DNA of 64,000 nucleotides, taken from the NCBI GenBank assembly GCA_050949905.1, contig JBMNGP010000005.1:248001-312000 (forward strand), given 5' to 3'. This document shows, one piece after another, positions 43,155-50,566 of the stretch. Position 1 is the first letter of the stretch. Each line of letters starts with the position of its first letter. Source of the stretch: DUML01 sp050949905 (GTDB taxonomy: Bacteria > Bacillota > Desulfitobacteriia > Desulfitobacteriales > Syntrophobotulaceae). Position numbers and translations under genes: made by a program. The notes under the pieces are model-generated. The model was not told the DNA's origin and made no database searches. It was given only the letters and a program-made list of their open reading frames with translations.

Positions 43155-43703
43155 ATGGAAAGTACGAGCGTCTTATATGAGAAGTTTAAAGAAAAGTTTG
43201 AGGGAGTAAATGGAGAGTGCTACCGTATAGCTAAAACAGAAGAGCTTGGCGACTTAATTATTAATGTTTTGGCCAATAAAGGTGCCAGGACTGTCTCCCT
43301 CTATGAGTCTCCTATCTCCCAGGCGGCTAAGCTCAAGGATAAACTTAGCGCTGCAGGTTTTGAAGTTCATACGGAGAATCTTTTTGCAGCCACATCTCAA
43401 GATGATGTTGGTATTACTGAAGTAAACTGGGGAATTGCCGAGCTTGGTACCTTAGTGCAGATTGCGCCCGAGGTTGATAATCGCCTTTGTTCAACCCTTG
43501 TCCCTATCCATTTAGCCCTGCTAAAAACCAATTGTATTCTGGCTGACTTGGATGAAGTACTGGAAATTCTAGACAGATTACCTCAAATACCTGGATTTGT
43601 TGGGTTTATTACAGGCCCAAGCAGAAGTTCCGATATTGAACGCATCTTGGAAATTGGTGTACATGGTCCTGAACAGGTTATTTTAGTTTTAGTTGATGAA
43701 TAA
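43155..43703 (+). CDS. lutC: LUD-domain protein LutC-like
   Basis: The 182-residue protein is a LutC/YkgG type LUD-domain protein (GITEVNWGIAELGTLV, VPIHLALLKTNCILADLDEV, GFITGPSRSSDIERILEIGVHGPEQV). In Bacillus, LutABC together support lactate oxidation; LutC is thought to bind a ligand or partner. ATG 43155 is preceded by AAAGAGGTG. The gene starts 29 bp before the fused lutBA gene. It may serve glycolate rather than lactate in this organism, which is an inference from the hydrogen and malyl-CoA context. Confidence 0.88.
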   Translation: MESTSVLYEKFKEKFEGVNGECYRIAKTEELGDLIINVLANKGARTVSLYESPISQAAKLKDKLSAAGFEVHTENLFAATSQDDVGITEVNWGIAELGTLVQIAPEVDNRLCSTLVPIHLALLKTNCILADLDEVLEILDRLPQIPGFVGFITGPSRSSDIERILEIGVHGPEQVILVLVDE

Positions 43704-43731
43704 AAGAGAAGGAAAGATGAGGTGAGACTAG

Positions 43732-45894
43732 ATGGCAAATAGCGAACTCAAAAAAGAGATTATTGGGGCTTTAGAAAATAATGTTTTAAGAGGTGCTTTA
43801 GAGCGTTTCTCCCGTTTATATGTTATAGCCAGGGAAAAAGCTTATGAAGGTTACGACTTTGAGGCCTTAAGAAACAAAGTTAATGAAGTCAAAGCTTATG
43901 CAGCTGATCACATTGATGAAATGATTGATCTTTTTGAGCAAAATGCTAAAGCTCGGGGTGCTAAAGTTTTTCGGGCGGCTGATGCTAAAGAGGCCAATGA
44001 TTATGTGCGTAATTTAGCAAAACAAAATAATGTCAAAAAAGTGGTAAAATCTAAGTCGATGGCTTCCGAAGAAATATTCTTAAATGAAGCTTTAAGAGAA
44101 GATGGTTTGGAAGTACAAGAGACGGATTTAGGAGAATTTATTATTGCCATTGAAGGGAAACACCCCTCTCATATGGTTTTTCCTGCCATTCATTTAACTA
44201 AAGAACAAGTAGCGGATTTGTTTACCGGCTATACCAAAAAGAAAAATGATCCGGTGATTTCGAAGTTGGTCAAAACTGCCAGGGCAGTGATGAGAAAAAA
44301 ATTTCTGGAAGCAGATATGGGCATCTCCGGAGCAAATATTGCGGTAGCCGAAACCGGTACGCTTTTTACGTTTACTAATGAGGGCAATGCCAGGTTAACA
44401 TCTACTATCCCTAAAACTCATGTTTATATTGTAGGCATTGAGAAAATAGTCCCAAAATTCAAAGATGCCAGCTATATTATAAAGACTCTGCCTCGCAACG
44501 GAACAGCGCAAAATATTACAACTTATGTTTCGATGTACACAGGAGCTACTGAAGCCTATTTGGAGGACGGAAGCAAAGGTGAGAAGGAATTTCATATTGT
44601 TCTTTTAGATAACGGCAGACGCAAGATTCTAGAGGATGAGAAATTCCGGCAAATTTTTAACTGTGTGCGCTGCGGCGGATGTATCAATGTCTGCCCCGCT
44701 TTCCAGCTGGTAGGAGGGCATGTTTATGGCGGCCATGCCTATACAGGGGGAATAGGCACCATCTTAACAGCTTTTCTGACTTCGGAAAAAACCGCCGGCC
44801 AAGTTCAGAACCTTTGTCTGCAGTGCGGCTCCTGTACCGAAGTATGTGTTGGCAAGCTTAATATTCCAGAAATGATTTTGGAGCTAAGGAATCGTTATGG
44901 CGCCAAGACCGGTTTGCCTTTTACTCAGAAATTTGCGCTGGATGTTGTTTCTAACCGCAGACTTTTCCATTCCATGTTAAGAATAGCATCTGTGGCGCAA
45001 AAACCATTTACTAAGGGACAGCAGGTAATTCGCCATCTTCCCATGTTCTTATCCGGATTAACCGAGGGCAGAAGCCTTCCCGCCATCGCTAAAACACCTT
45101 TTAGAGATATTTTCCCGACTATCAAGCAGGATGTTCCCAACCCCAAAGGTACGGTAGCTTTATATGCAGGTTGCTTATTAGACTTTGTCTATCCCAGAAT
45201 AGGGGAAGGCGTTGTCTCAGCCTTAAATGAAGTGGGATATAAAGTGATCTTCCCTGAGAAACAGTCCTGCTGCGGAGCACCCGCCAGCTATATGGGTGAT
45301 AGAGAAAATGCAATCAAATCGGCTGTTTTAAATATTGAAGCCCTAGAAGCCGAAAAAGTTGACTATATTGTCTCGGCCTGCCCGACTTGTACCCACGGTT
45401 TGCTAGACTATGAAAAGCTGTTGGCTGATAAGCCGGAAATGCTGAAACGGGCCAAAGTTCTGGCCGAAAAACTTTATGACTTTCCTAAGCTAATTGCCAT
45501 CCTGGGAGGGCTTCAAGATAAAGGTGATGGCATTCCTCTTAAAGTTACCTATCATGACTCTTGTCACTTAAGACGGACCATGGGGGTTTATAAGGAGCAG
45601 CGTGAACTTCTGGCAGGAACCAGCGGCATAGAACTCGTTGAAATGAAAGAATCCGACCGTTGCTGTGGGTTTGCCGGATCCTATTCTATCAAATTCCCCG
45701 AGATTTCAGTACCTATCTTGGAAAGAAAACTGCAAAATATCCTGGAAACAGGTGCTGAGGTTGTAGCTTTAGATTGTCCGGGGTGCTTAATGCAAATAAC
45801 CGGTGGACTGGATCAAATCAATTCGAAAATAAAAGTTAAGCATACGGCTGAATTATTATTAGAGAAAAGAACAAATAAAAATCGACAATCTTAG
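43732..45894 (+). CDS. fused LutB-LutA Fe-S oxidoreductase
   Basis: The 720 residues join two usual Lut proteins. Residues about 1-300 form a LUD domain (MGISGANIAVAETGTLFTFT), then two ferredoxin motifs (CVRCGGCINVCP and CLQCGSCTEVC), and the C-terminal part has the two CCG domains of LutA (YAGCLLDFVYPRIG, QSCCGAPASYMG, YHDSCHLRRTMG, RCCGFAGSYS, LDCPGCLMQI). CCG domains bind Fe-S clusters and, in heterodisulfide reductases and GlpC/LutA, pass electrons to quinone or a cofactor. Fusion would fix the order of electron flow. The dehydrogenase that supplies electrons, such as GlcD, is not seen here. ATG 43732 follows GATGAGGTGAG. Confidence 0.88.
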   Translation: MANSELKKEIIGALENNVLRGALERFSRLYVIAREKAYEGYDFEALRNKVNEVKAYAADHIDEMIDLFEQNAKARGAKVFRAADAKEANDYVRNLAKQNNVKKVVKSKSMASEEIFLNEALREDGLEVQETDLGEFIIAIEGKHPSHMVFPAIHLTKEQVADLFTGYTKKKNDPVISKLVKTARAVMRKKFLEADMGISGANIAVAETGTLFTFTNEGNARLTSTIPKTHVYIVGIEKIVPKFKDASYIIKTLPRNGTAQNITTYVSMYTGATEAYLEDGSKGEKEFHIVLLDNGRRKILEDEKFRQIFNCVRCGGCINVCPAFQLVGGHVYGGHAYTGGIGTILTAFLTSEKTAGQVQNLCLQCGSCTEVCVGKLNIPEMILELRNRYGAKTGLPFTQKFALDVVSNRRLFHSMLRIASVAQKPFTKGQQVIRHLPMFLSGLTEGRSLPAIAKTPFRDIFPTIKQDVPNPKGTVALYAGCLLDFVYPRIGEGVVSALNEVGYKVIFPEKQSCCGAPASYMGDRENAIKSAVLNIEALEAEKVDYIVSACPTCTHGLLDYEKLLADKPEMLKRAKVLAEKLYDFPKLIAILGGLQDKGDGIPLKVTYHDSCHLRRTMGVYKEQRELLAGTSGIELVEMKESDRCCGFAGSYSIKFPEISVPILERKLQNILETGAEVVALDCPGCLMQITGGLDQINSKIKVKHTAELLLEKRTNKNRQS

Positions 45895-45983
45895 AACTAA
45901 ATCATGAAAATTCTACCAAGGAATTTTAAAGAGCAGCTAGAATAATTTAAAAGTAAAAACATTACTTTTTTCTGGGGAGATTA

Positions 45984-46100
45984 ATGACAATGCGTTGTCA
46001 CGGTAAGCGACGTTATCGCCACAACCGGGAAAAGGGATTGTTCGGAAGATTGAAAGGAGGTATGCTTGGCATAAGTCTTTCTCCGGCACTAGGTCCTTGA
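45984..46100 (+). CDS. possible 38-residue basic peptide
   Basis: ATG 45984 has GGGGAG 4 bp upstream. The frame runs 38 codons to TGA 46098. The product has a basic N-terminal half (MRCHGKRRYRHNREKG) and a glycine-rich hydrophobic end (GGMLGISLSPALGP). No known family was recognised. The same bases fold into hairpins, so the frame may be accidental. Confidence 0.3.
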   Translation: MTMRCHGKRRYRHNREKGLFGRLKGGMLGISLSPALGP

Positions 46101-46168
46101 TATGACAGTCTATCAATTAACTGTAGGAACGGGATATAGCCTAAAACCGGTAGTTGGAGAGAATATAA

Positions 46169-46267
46169 ATGCCGGGCAGTCAATCTTCACAACTGCAACA
46201 CCAGTTTAGAAATACTGCAGTATTAGTGTTCAAAATTTATAAGGAAAGGGCTGCATCTGGTTGCTAA
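46169..46267 (+). CDS. possible 32-residue peptide
   Basis: ATG 46169 has GGAGAG 7 bp upstream, ideal spacing. The product MPGSQSSQLQ...RAASGC is 32 residues, with a short hydrophobic centre (TAVLVF) and a C-terminal cysteine. No homologue is known to me. It overlaps the folded RNA, so confidence is low. Confidence 0.25.
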   Translation: MPGSQSSQLQHQFRNTAVLVFKIYKERAASGC

Positions 46268-46299
46268 CAACCGTTCGGAAGTAGCAGTCCTTAAAGTCC

Positions 46300-46322
46300 G
46301 GAGCCGGAAGGCTCCTTTTTTT
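46300..46322 (+). terminator. Rho-independent terminator upstream of the hydrogenase operon leader
   Basis: GGAGCC (46300-46305), loop GGAA, GGCTCC (46310-46315), then T7. Confidence 0.88.
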
Positions 46323-46468
46323 AATAAAAATATGGAACCGATTGAGAACAATGAATAACCCTTAAAACTCTAAGAAGCAATAGAAATAACGATACAAATC
46401 AATAAATGGAATTGACAGAACAATAAAAATATTATTTAATTTACAGTATAGGGGAAATAGTCAAATGT

Positions 46469-46486
46469 TTGTGAATATTCATACAA
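46469..46486. promoter_or_regulatory. candidate Rex operator before the exported hydrogenase
   Basis: TTGTGAATATTCATACAA has the same left half (TTGTGAAT) as the site at 1304 and ends in ACAA with the 10-bp spacing of Rex operators. Similarity is moderate in the right half. Confidence 0.4.
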
Positions 46487-46553
46487 GTACTTGAGAAATC
46501 GAAAATTTATTTTACTTAAAATATTCAAGTGGCCTTACTAGTATTAATGTTAG

Positions 46554-46577
46554 TGGTCTGGCCACCTGGTCAGACCA
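46554..46577. promoter_or_regulatory. pair of GntR/FadR-type operators before the exported hydrogenase
   Basis: TGGTCTGGCCA (46554-46564) and TGGTCAGACCA (46567-46577) are two palindromic 11-mers with centres 13 bp apart. The second fits TNGTNNNACNA fully and is nearly the same as the site before lutC (43083). Bases 46553-46560 and 46571-46578 also form an outer 8-bp dyad (GTGGTCTG/CAGACCAC). Confidence 0.6.
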
Positions 46578-46738
46578 CATTAGTCCTTTACAAACAAGAT
46601 TTGTAATACAAATAACTTTGTCTATCGCGTGTGAGTTTCTCTAAAGGTACTCCACGATAGAAAATAAGTTAACGTATAGTACTTAAAGAGAAAGAGAAAG
46701 GTACTATACAGGTTTAGCCAAAAGAAGGAGGTAAAAAC

Positions 46739-48301
46739 ATGGCTAGCAAAACAGGGCGGGCAAGACGATTGTCCAGGCGTTCTTTCCTGAAGCTCGCAGG
46801 GGGAGCAAGCCTGGCCGGTATCTCGCTGAACCTTGTGGGTTGCAGCAAACCGCTCACAGCCGACCGAGCTGCCGGCGGCGATGGGTGGATACCGACCCAG
46901 TACAACATACCCGGGAATTGGCCTACCCAAGTCAGAGGGCGCGTAGCAATTGACCCTACCAACCCCTCCATCCAGCGTGACGATCAAAAATGTATCCTTT
47001 GCGGTCAATGTATCGAAGTCTGCCAAAATGTCCAGACAGTCTACGGCAGCTATGAACTGCCCTTAAAAAACGATCTGGTGTGTATCCACTGCGGTCAGTG
47101 CACCCACTGGTGTCCTTCCGGTGCCATTACCGAAGTTGACGATACCGCCAAAGTGCTGCAAGCTTTAAACGACCCCGAGATCCATGTGGTAGTGCAAACC
47201 GCCCCGGCTACCAGAGTCGGGCTGGGAGAAGAATTCGGGCTGCCTGTGGGAACCAATGTAGAAGGCAAACAAGTAGCAGCCTTAAGAAAATTAGGCTTTG
47301 ACGCCGTCTTTGACACCAACTTTACTGCTGACCTAACCATCATGGAAGAAGGTAGCGAATTGGTCAAACGCCTGACAGGCGAACTTGAAGAACCATTACC
47401 GCAATTAACCTCCTGCTGTCCAGGTTGGGTTAAATTCGTAGAATACTTTTATCCCGATCTTATTCATAATTTATCTTCAGCAAAGTCACCTCAACAAATG
47501 GAAGGTGCCTTAATAAAAACCTATTATGCTCAAACTAAAGGAATAGACCCTAAAAAAATTTACTCAGTATCCATCATGCCCTGCACAGCTAAGAAATATG
47601 AATGCCAGCGCCCGGAAATGATCTCGGCCGCCAAACACCTTAAGGATCAAGAAGTGAGCCCGGATGTGGATGTAGTGCTTACAACCAGAGAATTAGCCCG
47701 GATGATCAAAAAATGCGGTATAGACTTTAACTCTCTGGCAGATGAAAAATACGACCGCCTAATGGGTGAATCCACCGGCGCCGCCATCATCTTCGGCACG
47801 ACCGGGGGAGTAATGGAAGCAGCGGTACGTTCCGCTTGGTATCTGGTGACGAGTGAACAGCCGCCGGCAGAACTATGGAACCTAACACCTGTCCGGGGGA
47901 TGGCCGGCATCAAAGAAGGAGCGGTAACCATCCCGGGAGCAGGGGAAGTCAGAGTAGCCGTGGCCCACGGGCTTGGCAATGCCCGCAAGCTCATGGATGA
48001 AGCCCGGGCCGGGAAGTCACCCTACCACTTCATCGAAGTAATGGCTTGTCCGGGAGGCTGTCAGTACGGCGGCGGCCAGCCGCGTTCCTCAGCGCCCCCT
48101 TCCGATGAAGTCCGAGAAAAAAGAACCAAAACCATCTATGAAATGGATGCTAAACTCAAACTGCGCAACAGCCATGACAACCCGGAAATCGCGCAAATCT
48201 ATAAGGATTTCTTAGGGACTCCAATGAGTCACATTGCGCATGAGCTCTTGCATACTGAATACACATCCCGCGCGGGTAGTATAACACCGAAAAAAGGTTA
48301 A
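46739..48301 (+). CDS. exported [FeFe]-hydrogenase with Tat lipoprotein signal
   Basis: The 520-residue hydrogenase begins with a Tat motif (SRRSFLKLAGG, residues about 12-22) and a lipobox LVGC near residue 35, so it should be moved folded across the membrane and anchored by lipid on the outside. It has two [4Fe-4S] ferredoxin motifs (CILCGQCIEVC, CIHCGQCTHWC) and the H-cluster motifs TSCCPGW, MPCTAKKYE and EVMACPGGCQYGGGQP, then the small-subunit tail (HELLHTEYT). It starts an operon with a DmsB-like and an NrfD-like gene. ATG 46739 follows AGAAGGAGG. GC content is visibly higher than in neighbouring genes. It may produce H2 with electrons from menaquinol or take up H2, direction unknown. 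Confidence 0.93.
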   Translation: MASKTGRARRLSRRSFLKLAGGASLAGISLNLVGCSKPLTADRAAGGDGWIPTQYNIPGNWPTQVRGRVAIDPTNPSIQRDDQKCILCGQCIEVCQNVQTVYGSYELPLKNDLVCIHCGQCTHWCPSGAITEVDDTAKVLQALNDPEIHVVVQTAPATRVGLGEEFGLPVGTNVEGKQVAALRKLGFDAVFDTNFTADLTIMEEGSELVKRLTGELEEPLPQLTSCCPGWVKFVEYFYPDLIHNLSSAKSPQQMEGALIKTYYAQTKGIDPKKIYSVSIMPCTAKKYECQRPEMISAAKHLKDQEVSPDVDVVLTTRELARMIKKCGIDFNSLADEKYDRLMGESTGAAIIFGTTGGVMEAAVRSAWYLVTSEQPPAELWNLTPVRGMAGIKEGAVTIPGAGEVRVAVAHGLGNARKLMDEARAGKSPYHFIEVMACPGGCQYGGGQPRSSAPPSDEVREKRTKTIYEMDAKLKLRNSHDNPEIAQIYKDFLGTPMSHIAHELLHTEYTSRAGSITPKKG

Positions 48302-48318
48302 GCTGGAGGTGAAGGAAA

Positions 48319-49122
48319 ATGAGTAGTGCTGTAAATCCGGAAGCCAAGACCTACGGAGTCTTAGTTGACATACCCAAATGTATAGGCTGTGAAAGCTGTA
48401 CGGTAGCCTGCAAACTATACAACGATCTCAAATGGGATCCCAAACACAAAGCCAAAACAGCCAAAGAAAGAGCCCAGGAACCCAATAAAGGCTTATGGGC
48501 GGATGAATGGACATCCATTAACCTCTATGAACCCCAAAAAAATGGTGAAACGGTTTATAGATTTGTCAAAACCCAGTGTTTCCACTGCCTGGAACCGGCG
48601 TGCGCCTCGGCTTGTTTCTCCAAAGCCTTCCAGAAGCTGCCGCAAGGGCCGGTCATCTATGACCAAAGCCTCTGTGTGGGCTGCCGTTACTGCATGCTGG
48701 CTTGTCCCTTTGATGTCTTAAAATACGAATGGGAAAAAGCAATCCCCGGGGTAAGAAAATGCCAGATGTGTGCAGAGAGGGGAGCAAACTTCCAAATACC
48801 GGCCTGTGCCTCGGCCTGCCCGACCGGAGCCTTAACCTGCGGGGAAAGGGAAGAACTCCTGGCCGAAGCGCGCAAAAGAATCAAAGAAAACGGCTATATT
48901 GATCATATCTTCGGCGAAAAAGAAGTCGGCGGAACATCCTGGCTCTACATTTCCGACGTACCCTTTGAGGAAATGCGTTTTAGAACCGATGTGACCACAA
49001 GGCCTATGCCTTCCTATTCCGAAGGCTACATGAAGCTGACCCCGGTCGTGGGCTTAAGCTGGGCAGCAGTATTAGCCGGCCTCTACGTCTACAACAATAA
49101 ATGGAAAGAGCCTCTGGACTAA
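48319..49122 (+). CDS. DmsB/HybA-like four-cluster Fe-S subunit
   Basis: The 267-residue protein carries four [4Fe-4S] ligand sets: CIGCESCTVAC, CFHCLEPACASAC, CVGCRYCMLACP and CQMCAERGANFQ...CASACP. A hydrophobic stretch near the C-terminus (VVGLSWAAVLAGLYVY) is probably a membrane anchor, as in HybA-type subunits. No Tat signal is present, so it is either exported together with the hydrogenase subunit or stays inside. It would carry electrons between the H-cluster subunit and the NrfD-like membrane subunit. ATG 48319 follows GGAGGTGAAGG. Confidence 0.9.
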   Translation: MSSAVNPEAKTYGVLVDIPKCIGCESCTVACKLYNDLKWDPKHKAKTAKERAQEPNKGLWADEWTSINLYEPQKNGETVYRFVKTQCFHCLEPACASACFSKAFQKLPQGPVIYDQSLCVGCRYCMLACPFDVLKYEWEKAIPGVRKCQMCAERGANFQIPACASACPTGALTCGEREELLAEARKRIKENGYIDHIFGEKEVGGTSWLYISDVPFEEMRFRTDVTTRPMPSYSEGYMKLTPVVGLSWAAVLAGLYVYNNKWKEPLD

Positions 49123-49150
49123 AAACACCATTCGTAAGGAGGGAAAAAGA

Positions 49151-50338
49151 ATGGAAAGTGCTCGTAAGAGATGGAGCTTTACAATAACGCCCATGCGCCT
49201 TATCTTTGCAGCCATAGCCGCCTTAGCCATCCTCATCATCTTAGTCCGTTTGGTCTTAGGCTTAGGCGCGACAACAAACTTAAACGACCAGTGGCCTTGG
49301 GGATTTTGGATATCCTTTGACGTCCTGTTAGGAGTAGCTTTGGCCGGCGGAGGCTACGGCGTAGCCTTAATAGTCTATGTCTTAAGGCGGGACAAATTTT
49401 ATCCCATAGCCCGCAGTGCCATGCTTACATCTCTCTTGGGATATGTCATCGTAGTTTTAGGCCTGCTCATCGAAGTAGGACAATGGTTTAACTTTTGGCG
49501 CCCCTTTGTATCCTGGGGGCACAGCAGCATTTTGTTTGAAGTCTTCTGGTGCATCTCCATGTACACCATTATCCAGGTCCTGGAATTCTGCGAAATAGGC
49601 ACGGAAAAAGTCTTTAAAAGCTGGCACAGATACTTTAAAAAAGCCATGCCGGTTCTCCTAATCATCGGTATTACCTTACCGACCTTGCACCAATCTTCCT
49701 TAGGAGCCTTATATTACATGATGGTAGGCAAACTTGACGTTCTGTGGTGGTCAACGCTCCTACCGGTCTTCTTCCTCTTATCTTCCTTCTTTGTAGGACC
49801 GGGAATGATTGTTCTGGAAAGTGCCTTATCCGGCAGAGCTTTCAATCATAAAGTTGACTCCAGTGTGTTCCAAGGGCTTATGAAAATAGCCGGCGGCGTC
49901 ATGATTGTCTACTTAGGTCTTAAAGTAATAGACCTGGTAGTGGCCGGTGAATTAGCCAAAGCCTTTGCTTTTGACTTTATGAGCATCATGTTTCTCCTGG
50001 AGCTGGTCTTAGGGGTAGCTATACCGATCTGCATTGCTTTCAGCAAGTTTGGCGGTACCCGTAAAGGGCAGATTATCTTTGGGCTTTTAACCGTAGGTGG
50101 AGTAATTTTAAACAGGTTTAACGTCGTATTGACCGGAATGCGTGACTACTTAAGTGGCACCCTGGGCGGCTCTTACTTCCCGGCTTGGACTGAGTTTGTG
50201 GTCAGCGCCGGCCTGGTTTCCATTGCCTGCCTTCTCTACCTCTTTATTGCCGAAAACTTCAGCATTCTCGATCGCCGCGGCTCAGAACCGGTGAAAGGTG
50301 TTATGATTGAACACGGCAAGTATGCCTTTTTTAAATAG
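49151..50338 (+). CDS. NrfD/HybB-like integral membrane subunit
   Basis: The 395-residue protein has about ten transmembrane helices and resembles the NrfD/HybB/PsrC family that exchanges electrons with menaquinone and may move protons. Recognisable parts are DQWPWGFWISFDVLLGVALAGG near the N-terminus in shortened form (DQWPWGFWISFD), the central LPTLHQSSLGAL and the conserved last helices. There is no haem-binding pattern, unlike cytochrome b subunits of NiFe-hydrogenases. It ends the operon. ATG 49151 follows AAGGAGGG. With the exported hydrogenase it forms a quinone-linked H2 module. Confidence 0.9.
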   Translation: MESARKRWSFTITPMRLIFAAIAALAILIILVRLVLGLGATTNLNDQWPWGFWISFDVLLGVALAGGGYGVALIVYVLRRDKFYPIARSAMLTSLLGYVIVVLGLLIEVGQWFNFWRPFVSWGHSSILFEVFWCISMYTIIQVLEFCEIGTEKVFKSWHRYFKKAMPVLLIIGITLPTLHQSSLGALYYMMVGKLDVLWWSTLLPVFFLLSSFFVGPGMIVLESALSGRAFNHKVDSSVFQGLMKIAGGVMIVYLGLKVIDLVVAGELAKAFAFDFMSIMFLLELVLGVAIPICIAFSKFGGTRKGQIIFGLLTVGGVILNRFNVVLTGMRDYLSGTLGGSYFPAWTEFVVSAGLVSIACLLYLFIAENFSILDRRGSEPVKGVMIEHGKYAFFK

Positions 50339-50505
50339 GGGATTTCCCCTATTATTGAGGGGAAAAAACTAAAATTCCTTTGCTTAAAATCAGGATATTT
50401 ACTGATTTATTTTCTAAGCATAATGAAGGATAATAAATTCGTAGACAGTAATTAAATTTGTTTACTCCTTTCCAGGGAATTAAAATTAAATAGCACATCA
50501 GTGGA

Positions 50506-50535
50506 AGAACCGGTTCAGTTGACCGGTTCTTTCCC
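50506..50535. terminator. terminator of the exported-hydrogenase operon
   Basis: AGAACCGGT (50506-50514) pairs with ACCGGTTCT (50522-50530), loop TCAGTTG, followed by TTCCCC. It lies between two convergent genes, about 170 bp after the hydrogenase operon and 30 bp after the helicase gene. Confidence 0.75.
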
Positions 50536-50566
50536 CATGTAATTATTGAATTTTCGATGTTCCTCT

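Larger units (their letters stand above)
45984..46322 (+). ncRNA. candidate structured RNA ending in a terminator
   Basis: Hairpins TGACAA/TTGTCA (45985-46000) and CGGTAA/TTATCG (46001-46018) are followed by a long-range stem GAAGATTGA (46046-46054) with TCAATCTTC (46179-46187), an inner stem CCGGCA (46083-46088) with TGCCGG (46170-46175), a hairpin AGGGCTGC (46247-46254) with GCAGTCCT (46284-46291) that encloses GGTTG/CAACC, and a terminator GGAGCC/GGCTCC with T7 (46300-46322). It lacks the hallmarks of tmRNA, RNase P, SRP RNA and the riboswitch classes I know. Confidence 0.4.
45895..46738. other. 844-bp gap between the lut-like genes and the exported hydrogenase
   Basis: This region holds a possible structured RNA with two small ORFs (45984-46322), a terminator, a Rex-like site (46469-46486), two GntR-type operators (46554-46577) and the leader of the hydrogenase operon. 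No long ORF is present. See the separate entries. Confidence 0.7.

Noticed and set aside
42953..43180. 75-codon frame before lutC
   Set aside because: No ribosome binding site, AT-rich random-looking product, and it covers the probable lutC promoter, operator and start codon.
46098..46100. UGA at the end of the first small ORF as a selenocysteine codon
   Set aside because: Read-through adds only about 13 residues before the next stop, and no convincing SECIS hairpin directly follows.
45984..46322. Identification as tmRNA, RNase P RNA or SRP RNA
   Set aside because: None of the hallmark sequences of these RNAs is present, including the SRP GGAAG-AGCAG apical context, which is only superficially similar at 46274-46286.
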